Below, in pieces: positions 34,145-42,840 of a stretch of DNA of 64,000 nucleotides. This stretch comes from Dinoroseobacter sp034111085. Its GTDB lineage: Bacteria > Pseudomonadota > Alphaproteobacteria > Rhodobacterales > Rhodobacteraceae. Under the pieces are notes generated by a model, which saw nothing but the letters and a program-made list of their open reading frames with translations, was not told the DNA's origin and searched no databases. The stretch covers positions 1-64,000 of the forward strand of contig JAWUXZ010000041.1 in NCBI GenBank assembly GCA_034111085.1, read 5' to 3'. A program made the translations under genes and the position numbers. Position 1 is the first letter of the stretch. Each line of letters opens with the position of its first letter.

Positions 34145-35374
34145 ATGCGCATTATGCCCCTTCAAGATGCCCACACGCTTCCTCGCTGGCGTCAGCCTGT
34201 TGGCCTGCTGTTCCTTATGGCCTTCGCAATGCCAATGGCTTTCGCGACATGGAGCGCGCTGCTGAATAACTTCGTGATCGAGGCCGCCGCCTTCGACGGT
34301 GTCGATATTGGCTGGCTGCATACCGTGCGCGAGATCCCCGGTTTTCTAGCTATCGGCGTTATCTACATCATCATCTGGATGCGTGAGCAGGTGCTGGCGA
34401 TCCTGTCGCTGATCTTGCTGGGTGTCGGTACCGCGCTGACGGGCTTTTTCCCCAGCCTGACCGGCATCCTGATCCTGACGCTGATCTCGTCGGTGGGCTT
34501 TCACTATTACGAGACGGTTAACCAGTCGCTGCAACTGCAATGGCTCAGCAAAGAGCGCGCACCGCAAATGCTCGGCTGGCTCGTCGCGGTTGGCTCAGGC
34601 GCATCGCTGATCGCCTACGGCACGTTGGTGCTGACATGGCAGCTCTTCGATCTCAGCTATAGTTTCGTTTATATGACGGCGGGGGGCCTGTGCACCTTGA
34701 TCGCGGTGTTCTGCCATTTCGCCTATCCGCAGTTCGAATCGCCGACGCCTCAAACCAAGCAGATGGTGCTGCGCCGTCGCTATTGGCTCTATTATGCGCT
34801 GCAATTTATGTCTGGTGCGCGCAGACAGGTCTTCGTTGTGTTCGCGGCGTTCATGATGGTCGAGCATTTTGGGTTTCAGGTCCACGAAGTCACCGCCCTG
34901 TTCTTGATCAACTACCTCGCCAACATATTCATCGCGCCGATGATCGGACGTTGGATCGGTGTGTACGGCGAGCGCAATATACTGATCATCGAATATGTCG
35001 GCCTGACGCTGATCTTTCTGGCCTATGGCGGCATCTACTGGTTCGGCTGGGGCGCGCTGATCGGGGCGACGCTCTATGTACTTAACCACATCTTCTTTTC
35101 CATGGCGTTTGCGATCAAAACTTACTTCCAGAAAATCGCGGACCCCGCTGATATCGCGCCGACTGCTGCCGTTGCTTTCACTATCAACCATATTGCGGCT
35201 GTGTTCTTGCCTGCGGGGCTTGGTTATCTGTGGATCGTCTCGCCCGGCGCGGTCTATTGGCTGGCTTCCGGGATGGCTTTCGCGTCGCTTTTGTTGTCGC
35301 TGCTGATCCCGCGCCACCCTGAGCCGGGTCACGAATCCGTGCTCACGCGCGCTTTGCCTACCCCGGCAGAGTAG
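34145..35374 (+). CDS. MFS-type transporter
   Basis: A 409-aa inner-membrane protein with 10-12 hydrophobic segments, e.g. LLFLMAFAMPMAFATWSALL (about 21-40), the FLAIGVIYIIIWM region and LLSLLIPRHP near the end. A central cytosolic loop (about 195-220) divides two six-helix halves, as in the major facilitator superfamily. The substrate is unknown. Start ATG 34145 has no strong ribosome site; ATG 34154 is an alternative. It stands alone after the groESL terminator. Confidence 0.8.
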   Translation: MRIMPLQDAHTLPRWRQPVGLLFLMAFAMPMAFATWSALLNNFVIEAAAFDGVDIGWLHTVREIPGFLAIGVIYIIIWMREQVLAILSLILLGVGTALTGFFPSLTGILILTLISSVGFHYYETVNQSLQLQWLSKERAPQMLGWLVAVGSGASLIAYGTLVLTWQLFDLSYSFVYMTAGGLCTLIAVFCHFAYPQFESPTPQTKQMVLRRRYWLYYALQFMSGARRQVFVVFAAFMMVEHFGFQVHEVTALFLINYLANIFIAPMIGRWIGVYGERNILIIEYVGLTLIFLAYGGIYWFGWGALIGATLYVLNHIFFSMAFAIKTYFQKIADPADIAPTAAVAFTINHIAAVFLPAGLGYLWIVSPGAVYWLASGMAFASLLLSLLIPRHPEPGHESVLTRALPTPAE

Positions 35375-35432
35375 AAGAACGCCCATCCCCGCCCTATGTA
35401 TATGCCAACGCCGTTAAAGGAGGGTCAGAGGG

Positions 35433-36092
35433 ATGTTTTTCATGAACCGCAATAAGCTTGAGGTTGTCAGCGCCGAGAACGCAATGCCGGGCCGCGCCCA
35501 CGCGATCCCCACCGCCGAGACGCATTTTATCAACGGAAATCCGCTCAGCTCAGATGTGCCAGACGGTATGGAAGAGGCCATGTTCGGCATGGGCTGTTTC
35601 TGGGGCGTCGAGCGGATGTTTTGGAAGCTGGACGGGATCTATTCCACGATGGTCGGCTATGCGGGCGGGCACACGCCAAACCCAACCTATCAAGAGATCT
35701 GCACCGGACAAACCGGTCATAATGAGGTGGTACGCGTGGTCTATGATCCGGCCGTTATTACTTTTGACGACCTGCTCAAGGTTTTCTGGGAAGGTCACGA
35801 CCCGACCCAAGGAATGCGCCAAGGCAACGATATGGGCACGCAATATCGCAGCGGAATCTACGCCTATTCGGGCACGCAGAAGGAGGCCGCTGCCACCTCA
35901 AAAGCGATGTTCAACCCGCATCTGGGCAAAGCAGGCTACGGCGACATCACGACGGAGGTAATTGACGCGCCTACATTCTACTTTGCCGAGGACTACCACC
36001 AGCAATACCTCGCCAAGAACCCGGCAGGCTATTGCGGGATCGGCGGGACGGGCGTGAGTTGTCCGATCGGAACTGGTGTTCCTGCCGCTTGA
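35433..36092 (+). CDS. msrA: peptide methionine (S)-S-oxide reductase
   Basis: A 219-aa repair enzyme for oxidised methionine. Catalytic cysteine is in GCFWG (54-58). VGYAGGHTPNPTYQEIC and the GHNEVVRV segment are family hallmarks. C-terminal cysteines in AGYCGIGGTGVSC would resolve the sulfenic acid. The N-terminus is about 45 residues longer than the minimal domain, without a signal peptide. AAAGGAGGG is eight bases before the ATG. Close downstream is prmA. Confidence 0.95.
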   Translation: MFFMNRNKLEVVSAENAMPGRAHAIPTAETHFINGNPLSSDVPDGMEEAMFGMGCFWGVERMFWKLDGIYSTMVGYAGGHTPNPTYQEICTGQTGHNEVVRVVYDPAVITFDDLLKVFWEGHDPTQGMRQGNDMGTQYRSGIYAYSGTQKEAAATSKAMFNPHLGKAGYGDITTEVIDAPTFYFAEDYHQQYLAKNPAGYCGIGGTGVSCPIGTGVPAA

Positions 36093-36149
36093 CGCTGGCG
36101 GGGCAGGGGCGTAGCGCGGGCTTGAATATTGACCGGAGCCCGCGCGCCT

Positions 36150-37016
36150 ATGCCCACCTTCACCGCCCTGACAACACTCCCGGGGAAACCCGCCGCCGAA
36201 GCACTGGGCGAGGCGATTGAAACGCTGACGCCTGAGCCCACTGGCGTCGGTGTGTTTGAGATCGAAGATGGTAGCGGCCTTTGGGAAGTCGGTGCCTATT
36301 TCGTCGAGGCACCCGATGAAATCGCGCTGGCCCTGTTGGCTGCGGTCCACAACGCTAAGCCCTTCGCGGTGTCCGAGTTGCCTGAGACTGACTGGGTCGC
36401 CCATGTGAAGCGCGAACTCTCGCCGGTCGAGGCTGGTCGCTTCTTCGTCTACGGCTCCCATGACGCCGACAAACTGCCGCCAAACCGCGTTGGTCTGCTG
36501 ATTGAGGCGGCCATGGCATTCGGCACCGGCCACCACGGCACCACCCTGGGCTGTCTGCTGGCCCTCGAAGACCTCGCCGAAGCCCCGCCCAAGACCCGCA
36601 TCGCCGATATCGGTTGCGGCACTGCCGTTCTTGCAATGGGCGCAGCACATATGTGGCCGGACGCAACTGTTGTGGCCTCCGACATCGATCCCGTAGCTGT
36701 CGAGGTGGCCGAGGCAAATTTAGCCGTCAACGGCATGACCGGCAAAGTGCAGTGCATCGAGGCTGCCGGAATGGACCATCCAGACCTCGCCCAGCACGCG
36801 CCCTATGATCTGATCTTCGCCAATATCCTCAAAGGCCCGCTGATCGAACTTGCCCCTGACCTTGCGGGCAGTTTGGCCGAGGGCGGTCATATTATCTTGT
36901 CGGGCCTGCTGATCCCGCAGGCCGAAGACATCATCAACGCCTATACCGCGCAAGGCCTCAGCCTTGTGGCGCGACGCGAGCTTGGTGAATGGGCCGCATT
37001 AACCCTGACACGCTAA
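36150..37016 (+). CDS. prmA: ribosomal protein L11 methyltransferase
   Basis: A 288-aa class I methyltransferase that trimethylates ribosomal protein L11. An N-terminal L11-recognition domain (1-95) precedes the catalytic half. Motif I is ADIGCGTAVLAMGAA, preceded by AFGTGHHGTTLGCL, which is diagnostic for PrmA, and motif IV is FANILKGPL. The frame extends to a TTG at 36129, but ATG 36150 with GGAG upstream fits the family start. A 7-bp hairpin follows in the gap to the next gene. Confidence 0.93.
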   Translation: MPTFTALTTLPGKPAAEALGEAIETLTPEPTGVGVFEIEDGSGLWEVGAYFVEAPDEIALALLAAVHNAKPFAVSELPETDWVAHVKRELSPVEAGRFFVYGSHDADKLPPNRVGLLIEAAMAFGTGHHGTTLGCLLALEDLAEAPPKTRIADIGCGTAVLAMGAAHMWPDATVVASDIDPVAVEVAEANLAVNGMTGKVQCIEAAGMDHPDLAQHAPYDLIFANILKGPLIELAPDLAGSLAEGGHIILSGLLIPQAEDIINAYTAQGLSLVARRELGEWAALTLTR

Positions 37017-37051
37017 ATCGAGGCGTCCGCCCTCAAAATGCCCAGTATATG

Positions 37052-37072
37052 GGATAGCGCCTCGTGCTATCC
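37052..37072 (+). other. hairpin upstream of the small membrane-protein gene
   Basis: GGATAGC - GCCTCGT - GCTATCC: a 7-bp perfect stem with a 7-base loop, 18 bases before the ATG at 37091. No T-run. It could insulate or modulate translation of the downstream gene. Confidence 0.5.
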
Positions 37073-37090
37073 AGATCAGACAGGTGCATC

Positions 37091-37390
37091 ATGGCGAGCA
37101 AGACCCAAACTGAATCGACATTCGACGACCGCTTGCGGCGGATCAACAACAATACGGCCAAACGCGAGCGCAAGCGCGGCGTAACCGGGCGGCTGCCGTT
37201 GACCTCGATTGTCATCATGGGATTGTTCTTGATCGGGGTGAAAGCGCTGGTTCTGTCCAGCGTGTCCGAGGGGGCCTACCGCCAAGCTGCGCTCGAGATG
37301 CGTCAGGAAGGTCCGGTCGGTGTGGTGCTCGCGGTGATCTTCGGGCCTGATCCGGTCAGCATCGAGGTGTCGCGCCTCCTGCGCTTCTGA
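37091..37390 (+). CDS. small single-pass membrane protein, unknown
   Basis: A 99-aa protein. A charged N-terminal segment (1-45, with RLRRINNNTAKRERKRG) precedes one transmembrane helix (about 48-66, LTSIVIMGLFLIGVKALVL). A short soluble tail follows, ending ...PVSIEVSRLLRF. The positive-inside pattern places the N-terminus in the cytosol. I do not recognise a family. It follows prmA with a hairpin in the gap and converges on the DUF1127 gene across a terminator. Confidence 0.7.
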   Translation: MASKTQTESTFDDRLRRINNNTAKRERKRGVTGRLPLTSIVIMGLFLIGVKALVLSSVSEGAYRQAALEMRQEGPVGVVLAVIFGPDPVSIEVSRLLRF

Positions 37391-37405
37391 TCCATTCCAT
37401 TCGGC

Positions 37406-37438
37406 AAAATAAAAGGGCCGCATCTTTCGATGCAGCCC
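37406..37438 (-). terminator. rho-independent terminator for the DUF1127 gene
   Basis: Read on the minus strand: GGGC-T-GCATC / GATGC-G-GCCC stem around GAAA, then TTTTATTTT. The stem is 9 bp with one mismatch. It lies 31 bases downstream of the DUF1127 stop and may also work weakly in the other direction for the small membrane protein. Confidence 0.85.
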
Positions 37439-37468
37439 GTTCGTATCGAAACACCTACTGGTGAATTG

Positions 37469-37687
37469 TCAGCGGCGGAAAGCGCCCTGAGCGATGTCTT
37501 CGATGTCGCCGCGCACGAGGCCCAGGTCATCAAGCTCACGGTTCGAAAGACCGGACAGGGAGTTGCGCGTCACGCGCGCGTCATTCCAAGAAATCAGGGT
37601 CGAAACTGCATCAGAAAACAGAGCAGAAATTTGGCCCATAAGACCACGGGTGCCTGCGGCGGGGCGGATGTATTCAAAAACGGCCAT
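37469..37687 (-). CDS. DUF1127 (YjiS-like) small protein
   Basis: A 72-aa protein. An N-terminal segment is followed by the DUF1127 motif: TLISWNDARVTRNSLSGLSN, then RELDDLGLVRGDIEDIA, with the hallmark L-[ST]-x-[RK]-E-L-x-D-[LI]-G. Family members in Alphaproteobacteria are highly expressed small RNA-binding-type or phosphate/carbon-responsive proteins; the role here is not known. It has its own terminator and a long upstream region, consistent with a strongly expressed single gene. Confidence 0.88.
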   Translation of the reverse strand: MAVFEYIRPAAGTRGLMGQISALFSDAVSTLISWNDARVTRNSLSGLSNRELDDLGLVRGDIEDIAQGAFRR

Positions 37688-38024
37688 GTGAGTATTCCTT
37701 TAATGCAGTGGCGTTTCGTTGTTCGATAAAGCGCACATAGGACTCATATTTCTAAGGTGCAATCCATTCTTTTTGCATGGCACCGATGCAATTTCTGCAT
37801 AGCAGAAAGACTGGTTAACACCCTGTCAAAAGGTAGAAAAATACGACTCCCGCGTGTCGCTTTTAGCCGGAAATGCTGCACTTGTAGCATCAATCCGACA
37901 TCGGGCTGTCGCATTCAAATCACGTGCCACAGCGCTGCCATATTTGAGGTTAACGCGATCCCCGCTTGGCAGATGTTCGCGCTTCGTGCTACCTGTTGCC
38001 GAAAGAGCATAATTGAGAGGCACG
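37688..38024. other. divergent intergenic region between the DUF1127 gene and ruvC
   Basis: 337 bases with no supported gene. AT-rich patches around 37735-37850 probably hold the DUF1127 promoter (minus). The ruvC ribosome site (GAGAGG) is at 38015-38020. I see no LexA box that I would defend and no RNA gene. Confidence 0.5.
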
Positions 38025-38525
38025 ATGCGGATCATAGGAATAGATCCCGGACTACGCACCACAGGTTGGGGCGTGATAGAGGTGGCAGGAAGCCGTCTGA
38101 TTCACGTCGAAAACGGTCAGTGCAAGTCCACAGGCGATACGCTGGCCGCGCGCTTGCTCAGCCTGCACGTGCAACTCAGCGCCGTTGTTGCCCGCCTGTC
38201 GCCCACAGAGGCGGCGGTGGAGCAGACTTTCGTGAACCGCGACGGGGCCGCGACGCTAAAACTCGGCCAAGCGCGGGGCATTGCTTTGCTAGTGCCAGCC
38301 GCAGCCGGGCTAGAGGTCGGCGAATACGCCCCTAACCATGTCAAGAAATCCGTCGTTGGCGTTGGTCATGCTGACAAGACCCAAGTTGCGCATATGGTCA
38401 AAGTGCAACTCAAAGGTGCTGTGCCTGTTGGTCCGGACGCCGCCGACGCGCTCGCCATCGCCATTTGTCACGCCCACCATCTACAAACAGCGGCGCGTTG
38501 GGCGTCTGCAAAGGGGGCCGCATGA
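38025..38525 (+). CDS. ruvC: Holliday-junction resolvase RuvC
   Basis: A 166-aa endonuclease that cuts Holliday junctions symmetrically. Catalytic acids appear at D7 (IGIDPGLRTTGWG), E66 (EAAVEQTFV) and D138/D141 (GPDAADALAIAICH). ATG 38025 is chosen, with GAGAGG just upstream; the frame also opens at a TTG 12 bases earlier. Overlaps ruvA by ATGA, first gene of ruvCAB. Confidence 0.96.
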   Translation: MRIIGIDPGLRTTGWGVIEVAGSRLIHVENGQCKSTGDTLAARLLSLHVQLSAVVARLSPTEAAVEQTFVNRDGAATLKLGQARGIALLVPAAAGLEVGEYAPNHVKKSVVGVGHADKTQVAHMVKVQLKGAVPVGPDAADALAIAICHAHHLQTAARWASAKGAA

Positions 38526-39199
38526 TTGGCAAGCTAACAGGGGTTCTCGACTACCGCGCCAAAGATCACGCCCTGATCGATGTGCGCGGGGTCGGCTACA
38601 TCGTCTATTGCTCGGACCGCACGCTTGCAGGGTTGCCGGGGCCGGGTCAGCCCATCGCACTTTATACCGAGCTGCTCGTGCGCGAAGACAACCTGCAACT
38701 GTTCGGCTTCACGACATTGCTGGAGCGCGAATGGCACCGCCTGCTGATCTCTGTGCAAGGCATCGGCGCAAAGGCGTCTCTGGCGATCTTGTCGGCACTC
38801 GGGGCCGAAGGCATCGGGCGCGCCATAGCGCTCGGTGACTGGAACGCGGTAAAGGTCGCGCAAGGCGTTGGCCCCAAGATCGCGCAACGCGTGGTTAACG
38901 AGCTGAAAGACAAAGCACCTCAGGTCATGGCGCTGGGCGGCACGCTGTCACAATCGCTGGCCGCCATGCCTGACGCGGACGCGGACGCGGTCATCGAGCC
39001 AAACGCGCCAAAGCCCGCGCAACGGCCTGCCGCACCAAGCGGGGCGGGCGATCAAGCCGCAGCGCTCTCGGCGCTCGTGAACCTCGGCTACGGGCAAAGC
39101 GAGGCGGCCACGGCTGTTGCGCAATCAGCCCAAGACGGGGTGGAGGGCGAGGCAAGCCTGATCCGCGCCGCCCTCAAAGCGCTCGCGCCGAAGGGGTAG
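38522..39199 (+). CDS. ruvA: Holliday-junction DNA helicase subunit RuvA
   Basis: A 225-aa junction-binding protein. The OB-fold is 1-62 (MIGKLTGVLDYR..., GVGYIVYCS). The HhH domain follows, with LISVQGIGAKASLAIL and VAQGVGPKIAQRVVNELKD. Domain III at about 170-222, ALSALVNLGYGQSEAATAV, contacts RuvB. An Asp/Ala/Pro-rich linker separates domains II and III. It starts on the ATGA overlapping ruvC. Confidence 0.96.
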   Translation: MIGKLTGVLDYRAKDHALIDVRGVGYIVYCSDRTLAGLPGPGQPIALYTELLVREDNLQLFGFTTLLEREWHRLLISVQGIGAKASLAILSALGAEGIGRAIALGDWNAVKVAQGVGPKIAQRVVNELKDKAPQVMALGGTLSQSLAAMPDADADAVIEPNAPKPAQRPAAPSGAGDQAAALSALVNLGYGQSEAATAVAQSAQDGVEGEASLIRAALKALAPKG

Positions 39200-39202
39200 G
39201 CG

Positions 39203-40237
39203 ATGACCGACACCGACCCAACCCTGCGCGCTGACGCTTTGCCCGAGGACGCCTCCGAAGACCGCGCCTTGCGCCCGCAAAACCTCACCGAATTTATCGG
39301 CCAAGCCGAGGCCCGCGCCAACCTGCGCGTCTTCACCGAAAGCGCCAAGCAGCGCAAAGCCGCGATGGACCACGTGTTGTTCTACGGGCCCCCCGGCCTT
39401 GGCAAAACCACGCTTGCCCAGATCATGGCGCGCGAGCTAGGCGTCAACTTCCGCATGACGTCGGGCCCGGTGCTGGCCAAGGCGGGTGATCTGGCTGCTC
39501 TGCTCACCAATCTTGAGCCGCGCGATGTCTTGTTTCTCGACGAAATTCACCGCCTCAATCCGGTGGTCGAGGAAATCCTCTACCCTGCGCTTGAGGACTT
39601 TGAGCTTGATCTCGTCATTGGCGAAGGCCCCGCCGCGCGCTCGGTCCGGATCGAGCTTTCGCCTTTCACCCTCGTTGGCGCAACCACCCGCCTTGGCCTG
39701 CTGACCACACCCCTGCGCGACCGTTTCGGCATTCCGGTGCGCCTGCAATTCTACACCATTCAAGAGCTCGAGCAGATCGTCGCCCGTGGCGCGCGCCTGC
39801 TTGGCCTGAAAGCTCATCCTGACGGGCTGCGCGAGATTGCCAAGCGCGCGCGCGGCACACCGCGTATTGCCGGTCGCCTGCTGCGCCGCGTGGTCGATTT
39901 CGCGTTGGTCGAGGGCGACGGCACGATCACACAAGAGATCGCCGACAGCTCGCTCACGCGGCTCGGTGTTGATCACCTCGGCCTCGACAGTGCTGACCGC
40001 CGTTATCTGGGCGTGATCGCCGAGTTTTATGGCGGTGGTCCGGTGGGGGTCGAGACGCTTGCGGCTGCCCTCAGCGAGTCCCGCGATTCAGTCGAGGAGG
40101 TGATCGAGCCGTTCTTGCTGCAACAGGGCCTGCTACAACGTACCCCGCGTGGACGAATGCTGGGGCCCAAAGCCTGGGCGCATCTTGGATTGGACGCGCC
40201 CAAGCGTTCGGGACAAGATGAGATGTTCACAGAATAG
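39203..40237 (+). CDS. ruvB: Holliday-junction branch-migration ATPase RuvB
   Basis: A 344-aa AAA+ motor. Walker A GPPGLGKT is at 62-69, Walker B VLFLDEIHRLNP near 110, sensor and arginine-finger region LTTPLRDRFGIP. The C-terminal winged helix ends RTPRGRMLGPKAWAHLGL. Three bases from ruvA. Its TAG stop lies inside the left arm of the 62-bp inverted repeat at 40235-40296. Confidence 0.97.
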   Translation: MTDTDPTLRADALPEDASEDRALRPQNLTEFIGQAEARANLRVFTESAKQRKAAMDHVLFYGPPGLGKTTLAQIMARELGVNFRMTSGPVLAKAGDLAALLTNLEPRDVLFLDEIHRLNPVVEEILYPALEDFELDLVIGEGPAARSVRIELSPFTLVGATTRLGLLTTPLRDRFGIPVRLQFYTIQELEQIVARGARLLGLKAHPDGLREIAKRARGTPRIAGRLLRRVVDFALVEGDGTITQEIADSSLTRLGVDHLGLDSADRRYLGVIAEFYGGGPVGVETLAAALSESRDSVEEVIEPFLLQQGLLQRTPRGRMLGPKAWAHLGLDAPKRSGQDEMFTE

Positions 40238-40296
40238 GTCAGCACTGTTGACGCATTGTTTCGCATGCGAAACAATAGGACAGTAACGCTGACCTA
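40235..40296. repeat. 62-bp imperfect inverted repeat with a perfect 22-bp core
   Basis: The core at 40255-40276 is a perfect 22-bp palindrome (half-site ATTGTTTCGCA). Outside it are paired ACTGT/ACAGT and TAGGTCAGC/GCTGACCTA arms (40235-40243 and 40288-40296), separated by unpaired bases. The left arm includes the ruvB stop codon. No T-run follows. It may be an operator for the next two genes, a mRNA-stabilising hairpin or a small decayed palindromic element. Confidence 0.8.
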
Positions 40297-40351
40297 AAGT
40301 TATGAATTTGTTAACCTTTTCCCACGCCGAGACCTAAGTTAAAGTGACATC

Positions 40352-40981
40352 ATGCCAACGCCCGCTGAAATCGAAGCCCTCTTCACCCGCACTGACGGCA
40401 CCTACTTATGTGCGCGCTGGGGCCGTCCTATCGCGCCCGTGGTGTTTGGGGTCGATGATGCGACCCTCACCATCATCAAAGACGCGCTGAGTGCCGTTGC
40501 CACGCTGGCCGGTCACGAGATGACCGATATGGACCCCGAACTTGGCAGCAACCTGATGGTTTTCTTCGTGCGTGACTGGTCTGAGTTGACCGAGACACCC
40601 AATCTGGATCGGCTTATCCCTGAGCTGGCTGCGCTGGTCCCGCGTCTTGAGAACGCCGATGCCAATCAATACCGCTTCTTTCGGTTTGATGCGGCAGGTG
40701 GCATCAAGGCTGCGTTCGTGTTCATCCGCATGGACGATGCGCTGTCGCAAGTGCCCGCCGAGACCCTCGCGCTGTCCCAAGCGGTCCAGACGATCCTGCT
40801 ATGGTCGGATACTGCGTTCACGCAAACCTCGCCCCTCGCGGTCACTGCCAACGGCACGGCGCAGCTGAAGCCCGAGATCGCAAGCGTGATCCGCGCGGTC
40901 TATACTCCGGTGCTGCCAGTGACGGCAAGCGATGCGAGCCACGCGCTTCGGGTCGCGGCACGGGTAGGGGCGATGCAATGA
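40352..40981 (+). CDS. hypothetical protein, 209 aa, coupled to a repeat membrane protein
   Basis: A soluble-looking protein without signal peptide or membrane segment. It has a mixed alpha/beta pattern (VVFGVDDATLTIIKDAL, FFVRDWSELTE, YRFFRFDAAGGIKAAFVFIRMDD). No catalytic motif stands out and I do not recognise a family. Its last four bases overlap the start of the next gene (ATGA), so the two products are probably made together. It is preceded at 76 bases by the 62-bp inverted repeat. Could be a cytosolic partner or regulator of the membrane protein that follows. Confidence 0.65.
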   Translation: MPTPAEIEALFTRTDGTYLCARWGRPIAPVVFGVDDATLTIIKDALSAVATLAGHEMTDMDPELGSNLMVFFVRDWSELTETPNLDRLIPELAALVPRLENADANQYRFFRFDAAGGIKAAFVFIRMDDALSQVPAETLALSQAVQTILLWSDTAFTQTSPLAVTANGTAQLKPEIASVIRAVYTPVLPVTASDASHALRVAARVGAMQ

Positions 40982-42837
40982 GAGTGGGTCCGCCGAGGAA
41001 ACTGTCCGAATTTGAGGACGTGACGGCGGCAGAGAAGAAGTTGCTGGCGGAATATGCGTCGGGTGAGTTTGTCGTGATTGGTGATGGTGAGCGTCCCGGT
41101 GCGAGCGCAGGCCCCGAGCGCCAAATCCGCGCCGACCTTATCCGCTACTTGCTGCTGGGTGGGTGCGACGAGCTTGACGCGCCTGTCCACGAAAAAGGGG
41201 TGGCGATTATTGGTGCGCGCGTGACCGACACGCTGGATTTGCAGGGGTGCGAAAGCAAGATCGATCTGCTCCTTGTGGATTGTCACTTCGACGAGCGCCC
41301 CAATCTCAGTTCCACGCGCCTTGCTTCGGTTTTCCTGAATGGGAGCGCGCTGCCGGGTCTGGATGCGGACAGACTCGTTGCCACGGGCAGTGTCTCGCTC
41401 AAAGAGGCCAAATCGACAGGCGAAGTTCGCCTTCTCAGTGCTCAGATTGGCGGGAATTTTGAGTGCACCGAGGCGACGCTGGAAGCACGCGACACCGAAA
41501 TTGCTGCCCTGAATGCCGATGGCCTCTCCGTCACCGGCACTGTCTTTTTGTGCGATGCCAATGTCACGGGTGGTGTCCGCTTCGTTGGTGCTCAGATTGG
41601 CGGGAATTTGTCTTGCACCGGCGCGCAGCTTACCGCGCGTGAAAGCGGGCAGGAGAGTCTAGGTGCGGCCCTTGCGATTGATAGTGCGAAGATCATTGGG
41701 GCCTTTCTCCTTCGAGAAGGCGCATCAATCAAAGGCACCTTGCATATGACCGCTGCTGAGATCGGCAGTCTAAGCGATGATCCCGCCTGTTGGCCCGATC
41801 CCGGCAACCTAGTCCTCGACCGCTGCCGCTACGGGGCATTTACCGGAACAGGGATCACAGCGCAGGAGCGTATTCGCTGGCTGGCACTTCAAGACCCGAC
41901 CCAGTTCGACCAAGAATTCTGGCCGCAACCGTGGGAGCAATGCGCCAAAGTTCTGCGCGAAATGGGCCACCGCAGCGATGCGCGCTTGATCCTGATCGAC
42001 AAGGAAGAACGCCAGCGCGCTTGGACGCGTAGAGCGCTCAAATCCCGGCTCGATGGTGCACGGATTAGGGGTGATATCGAAAGAGCCGTCGTTAAAAAAG
42101 ATCTAGAAAAACTCAACAAGCTTGTTGAAGCCGCGAATCAGAAGTTCAAGAATTGGCCCAGGGCTGCGCCCGGTAAAGCTGACTTCAATGCACAAGTATC
42201 GAAAGTCTCCGCCTTCGCCAAAAAACTCCCCGAAGGCCTCACTCTCCCGCCCCAAATCGCCAAACTACCCCCCGATCACATCATGGCAGCCCGCGACGTC
42301 ATCGTCAGCACGTGGACGGAACTGCAAGCGCGCCGCATCTGGGATCAAACGCTCTCCATCTTCCTCGGCTATGGCTACGCGCCTTCCCGCGCCTTTGGTT
42401 GGCTTGTGGGTGTATGGCTGCTTGGCGTCTACATATTTGCAGTTGCATGGGGCCAAGGCGCGTTCAAACCTAACAACCCTTTCATCCTGCGCTCGCCCGA
42501 ATGGGCCTACTGTGCCCCCGACTATACGCCCCTGATACAGCACGAAGACCTACGCCAACACGACGCGCGCAACCCCGACGGCCAGTCCCAACTTGCCTGC
42601 TTCCAAAACCAGCCCGAGGCAAATGCCTTCCCGCGCTTCAACCCATGGACCTATTCCGCCGACACTTTGCTGCCCATCGTCAGCCTTGAGATGCAGCAAA
42701 ACTGGATACCGGACGAGAGTGCCGAACACCCGGCAGGCCAACGCGCCCGCATCTTCCTTTGGGTGCAAATCGCCTTCGGCTGGGCCCTCTCCCTGCTTGC
42801 TGTCGCGGGTTTCTCTGGCCTTGTCAGGAACGACTAG
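40978..42837 (+). CDS. pentapeptide-like repeat protein with C-terminal membrane domain
   Basis: A 619-aa protein. Residues about 75-285 form repeating short beta-strand units resembling pentapeptide or bactofilin-type solenoids (LLSAQIGGNFECTEATL..., FVGAQIGGNLSCTGAQL). A helical middle follows, then two strong transmembrane helices (about 473-493 and 590-614) flanking a Cys-containing extracytoplasmic loop with YSADTLLPIVSLEMQQNWIP, ending GLVRND. The end resembles proteins sometimes named membrane-associated oxidoreductase; no cofactor motif is visible, so I do not claim that. A 22-bp direct repeat lies at 41440-41461 and 41589-41610. The gene splits the usual ruv to ybgC neighbourhood. 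Confidence 0.65.
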   Translation: MRVGPPRKLSEFEDVTAAEKKLLAEYASGEFVVIGDGERPGASAGPERQIRADLIRYLLLGGCDELDAPVHEKGVAIIGARVTDTLDLQGCESKIDLLLVDCHFDERPNLSSTRLASVFLNGSALPGLDADRLVATGSVSLKEAKSTGEVRLLSAQIGGNFECTEATLEARDTEIAALNADGLSVTGTVFLCDANVTGGVRFVGAQIGGNLSCTGAQLTARESGQESLGAALAIDSAKIIGAFLLREGASIKGTLHMTAAEIGSLSDDPACWPDPGNLVLDRCRYGAFTGTGITAQERIRWLALQDPTQFDQEFWPQPWEQCAKVLREMGHRSDARLILIDKEERQRAWTRRALKSRLDGARIRGDIERAVVKKDLEKLNKLVEAANQKFKNWPRAAPGKADFNAQVSKVSAFAKKLPEGLTLPPQIAKLPPDHIMAARDVIVSTWTELQARRIWDQTLSIFLGYGYAPSRAFGWLVGVWLLGVYIFAVAWGQGAFKPNNPFILRSPEWAYCAPDYTPLIQHEDLRQHDARNPDGQSQLACFQNQPEANAFPRFNPWTYSADTLLPIVSLEMQQNWIPDESAEHPAGQRARIFLWVQIAFGWALSLLAVAGFSGLVRND

Positions 42838-42840
42838 CCC

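Noticed and set aside
37688..38024. LexA box upstream of ruvC
   Set aside because: No clear GTTC-N7-GTTC (alphaproteobacterial) site with correct spacing was found.
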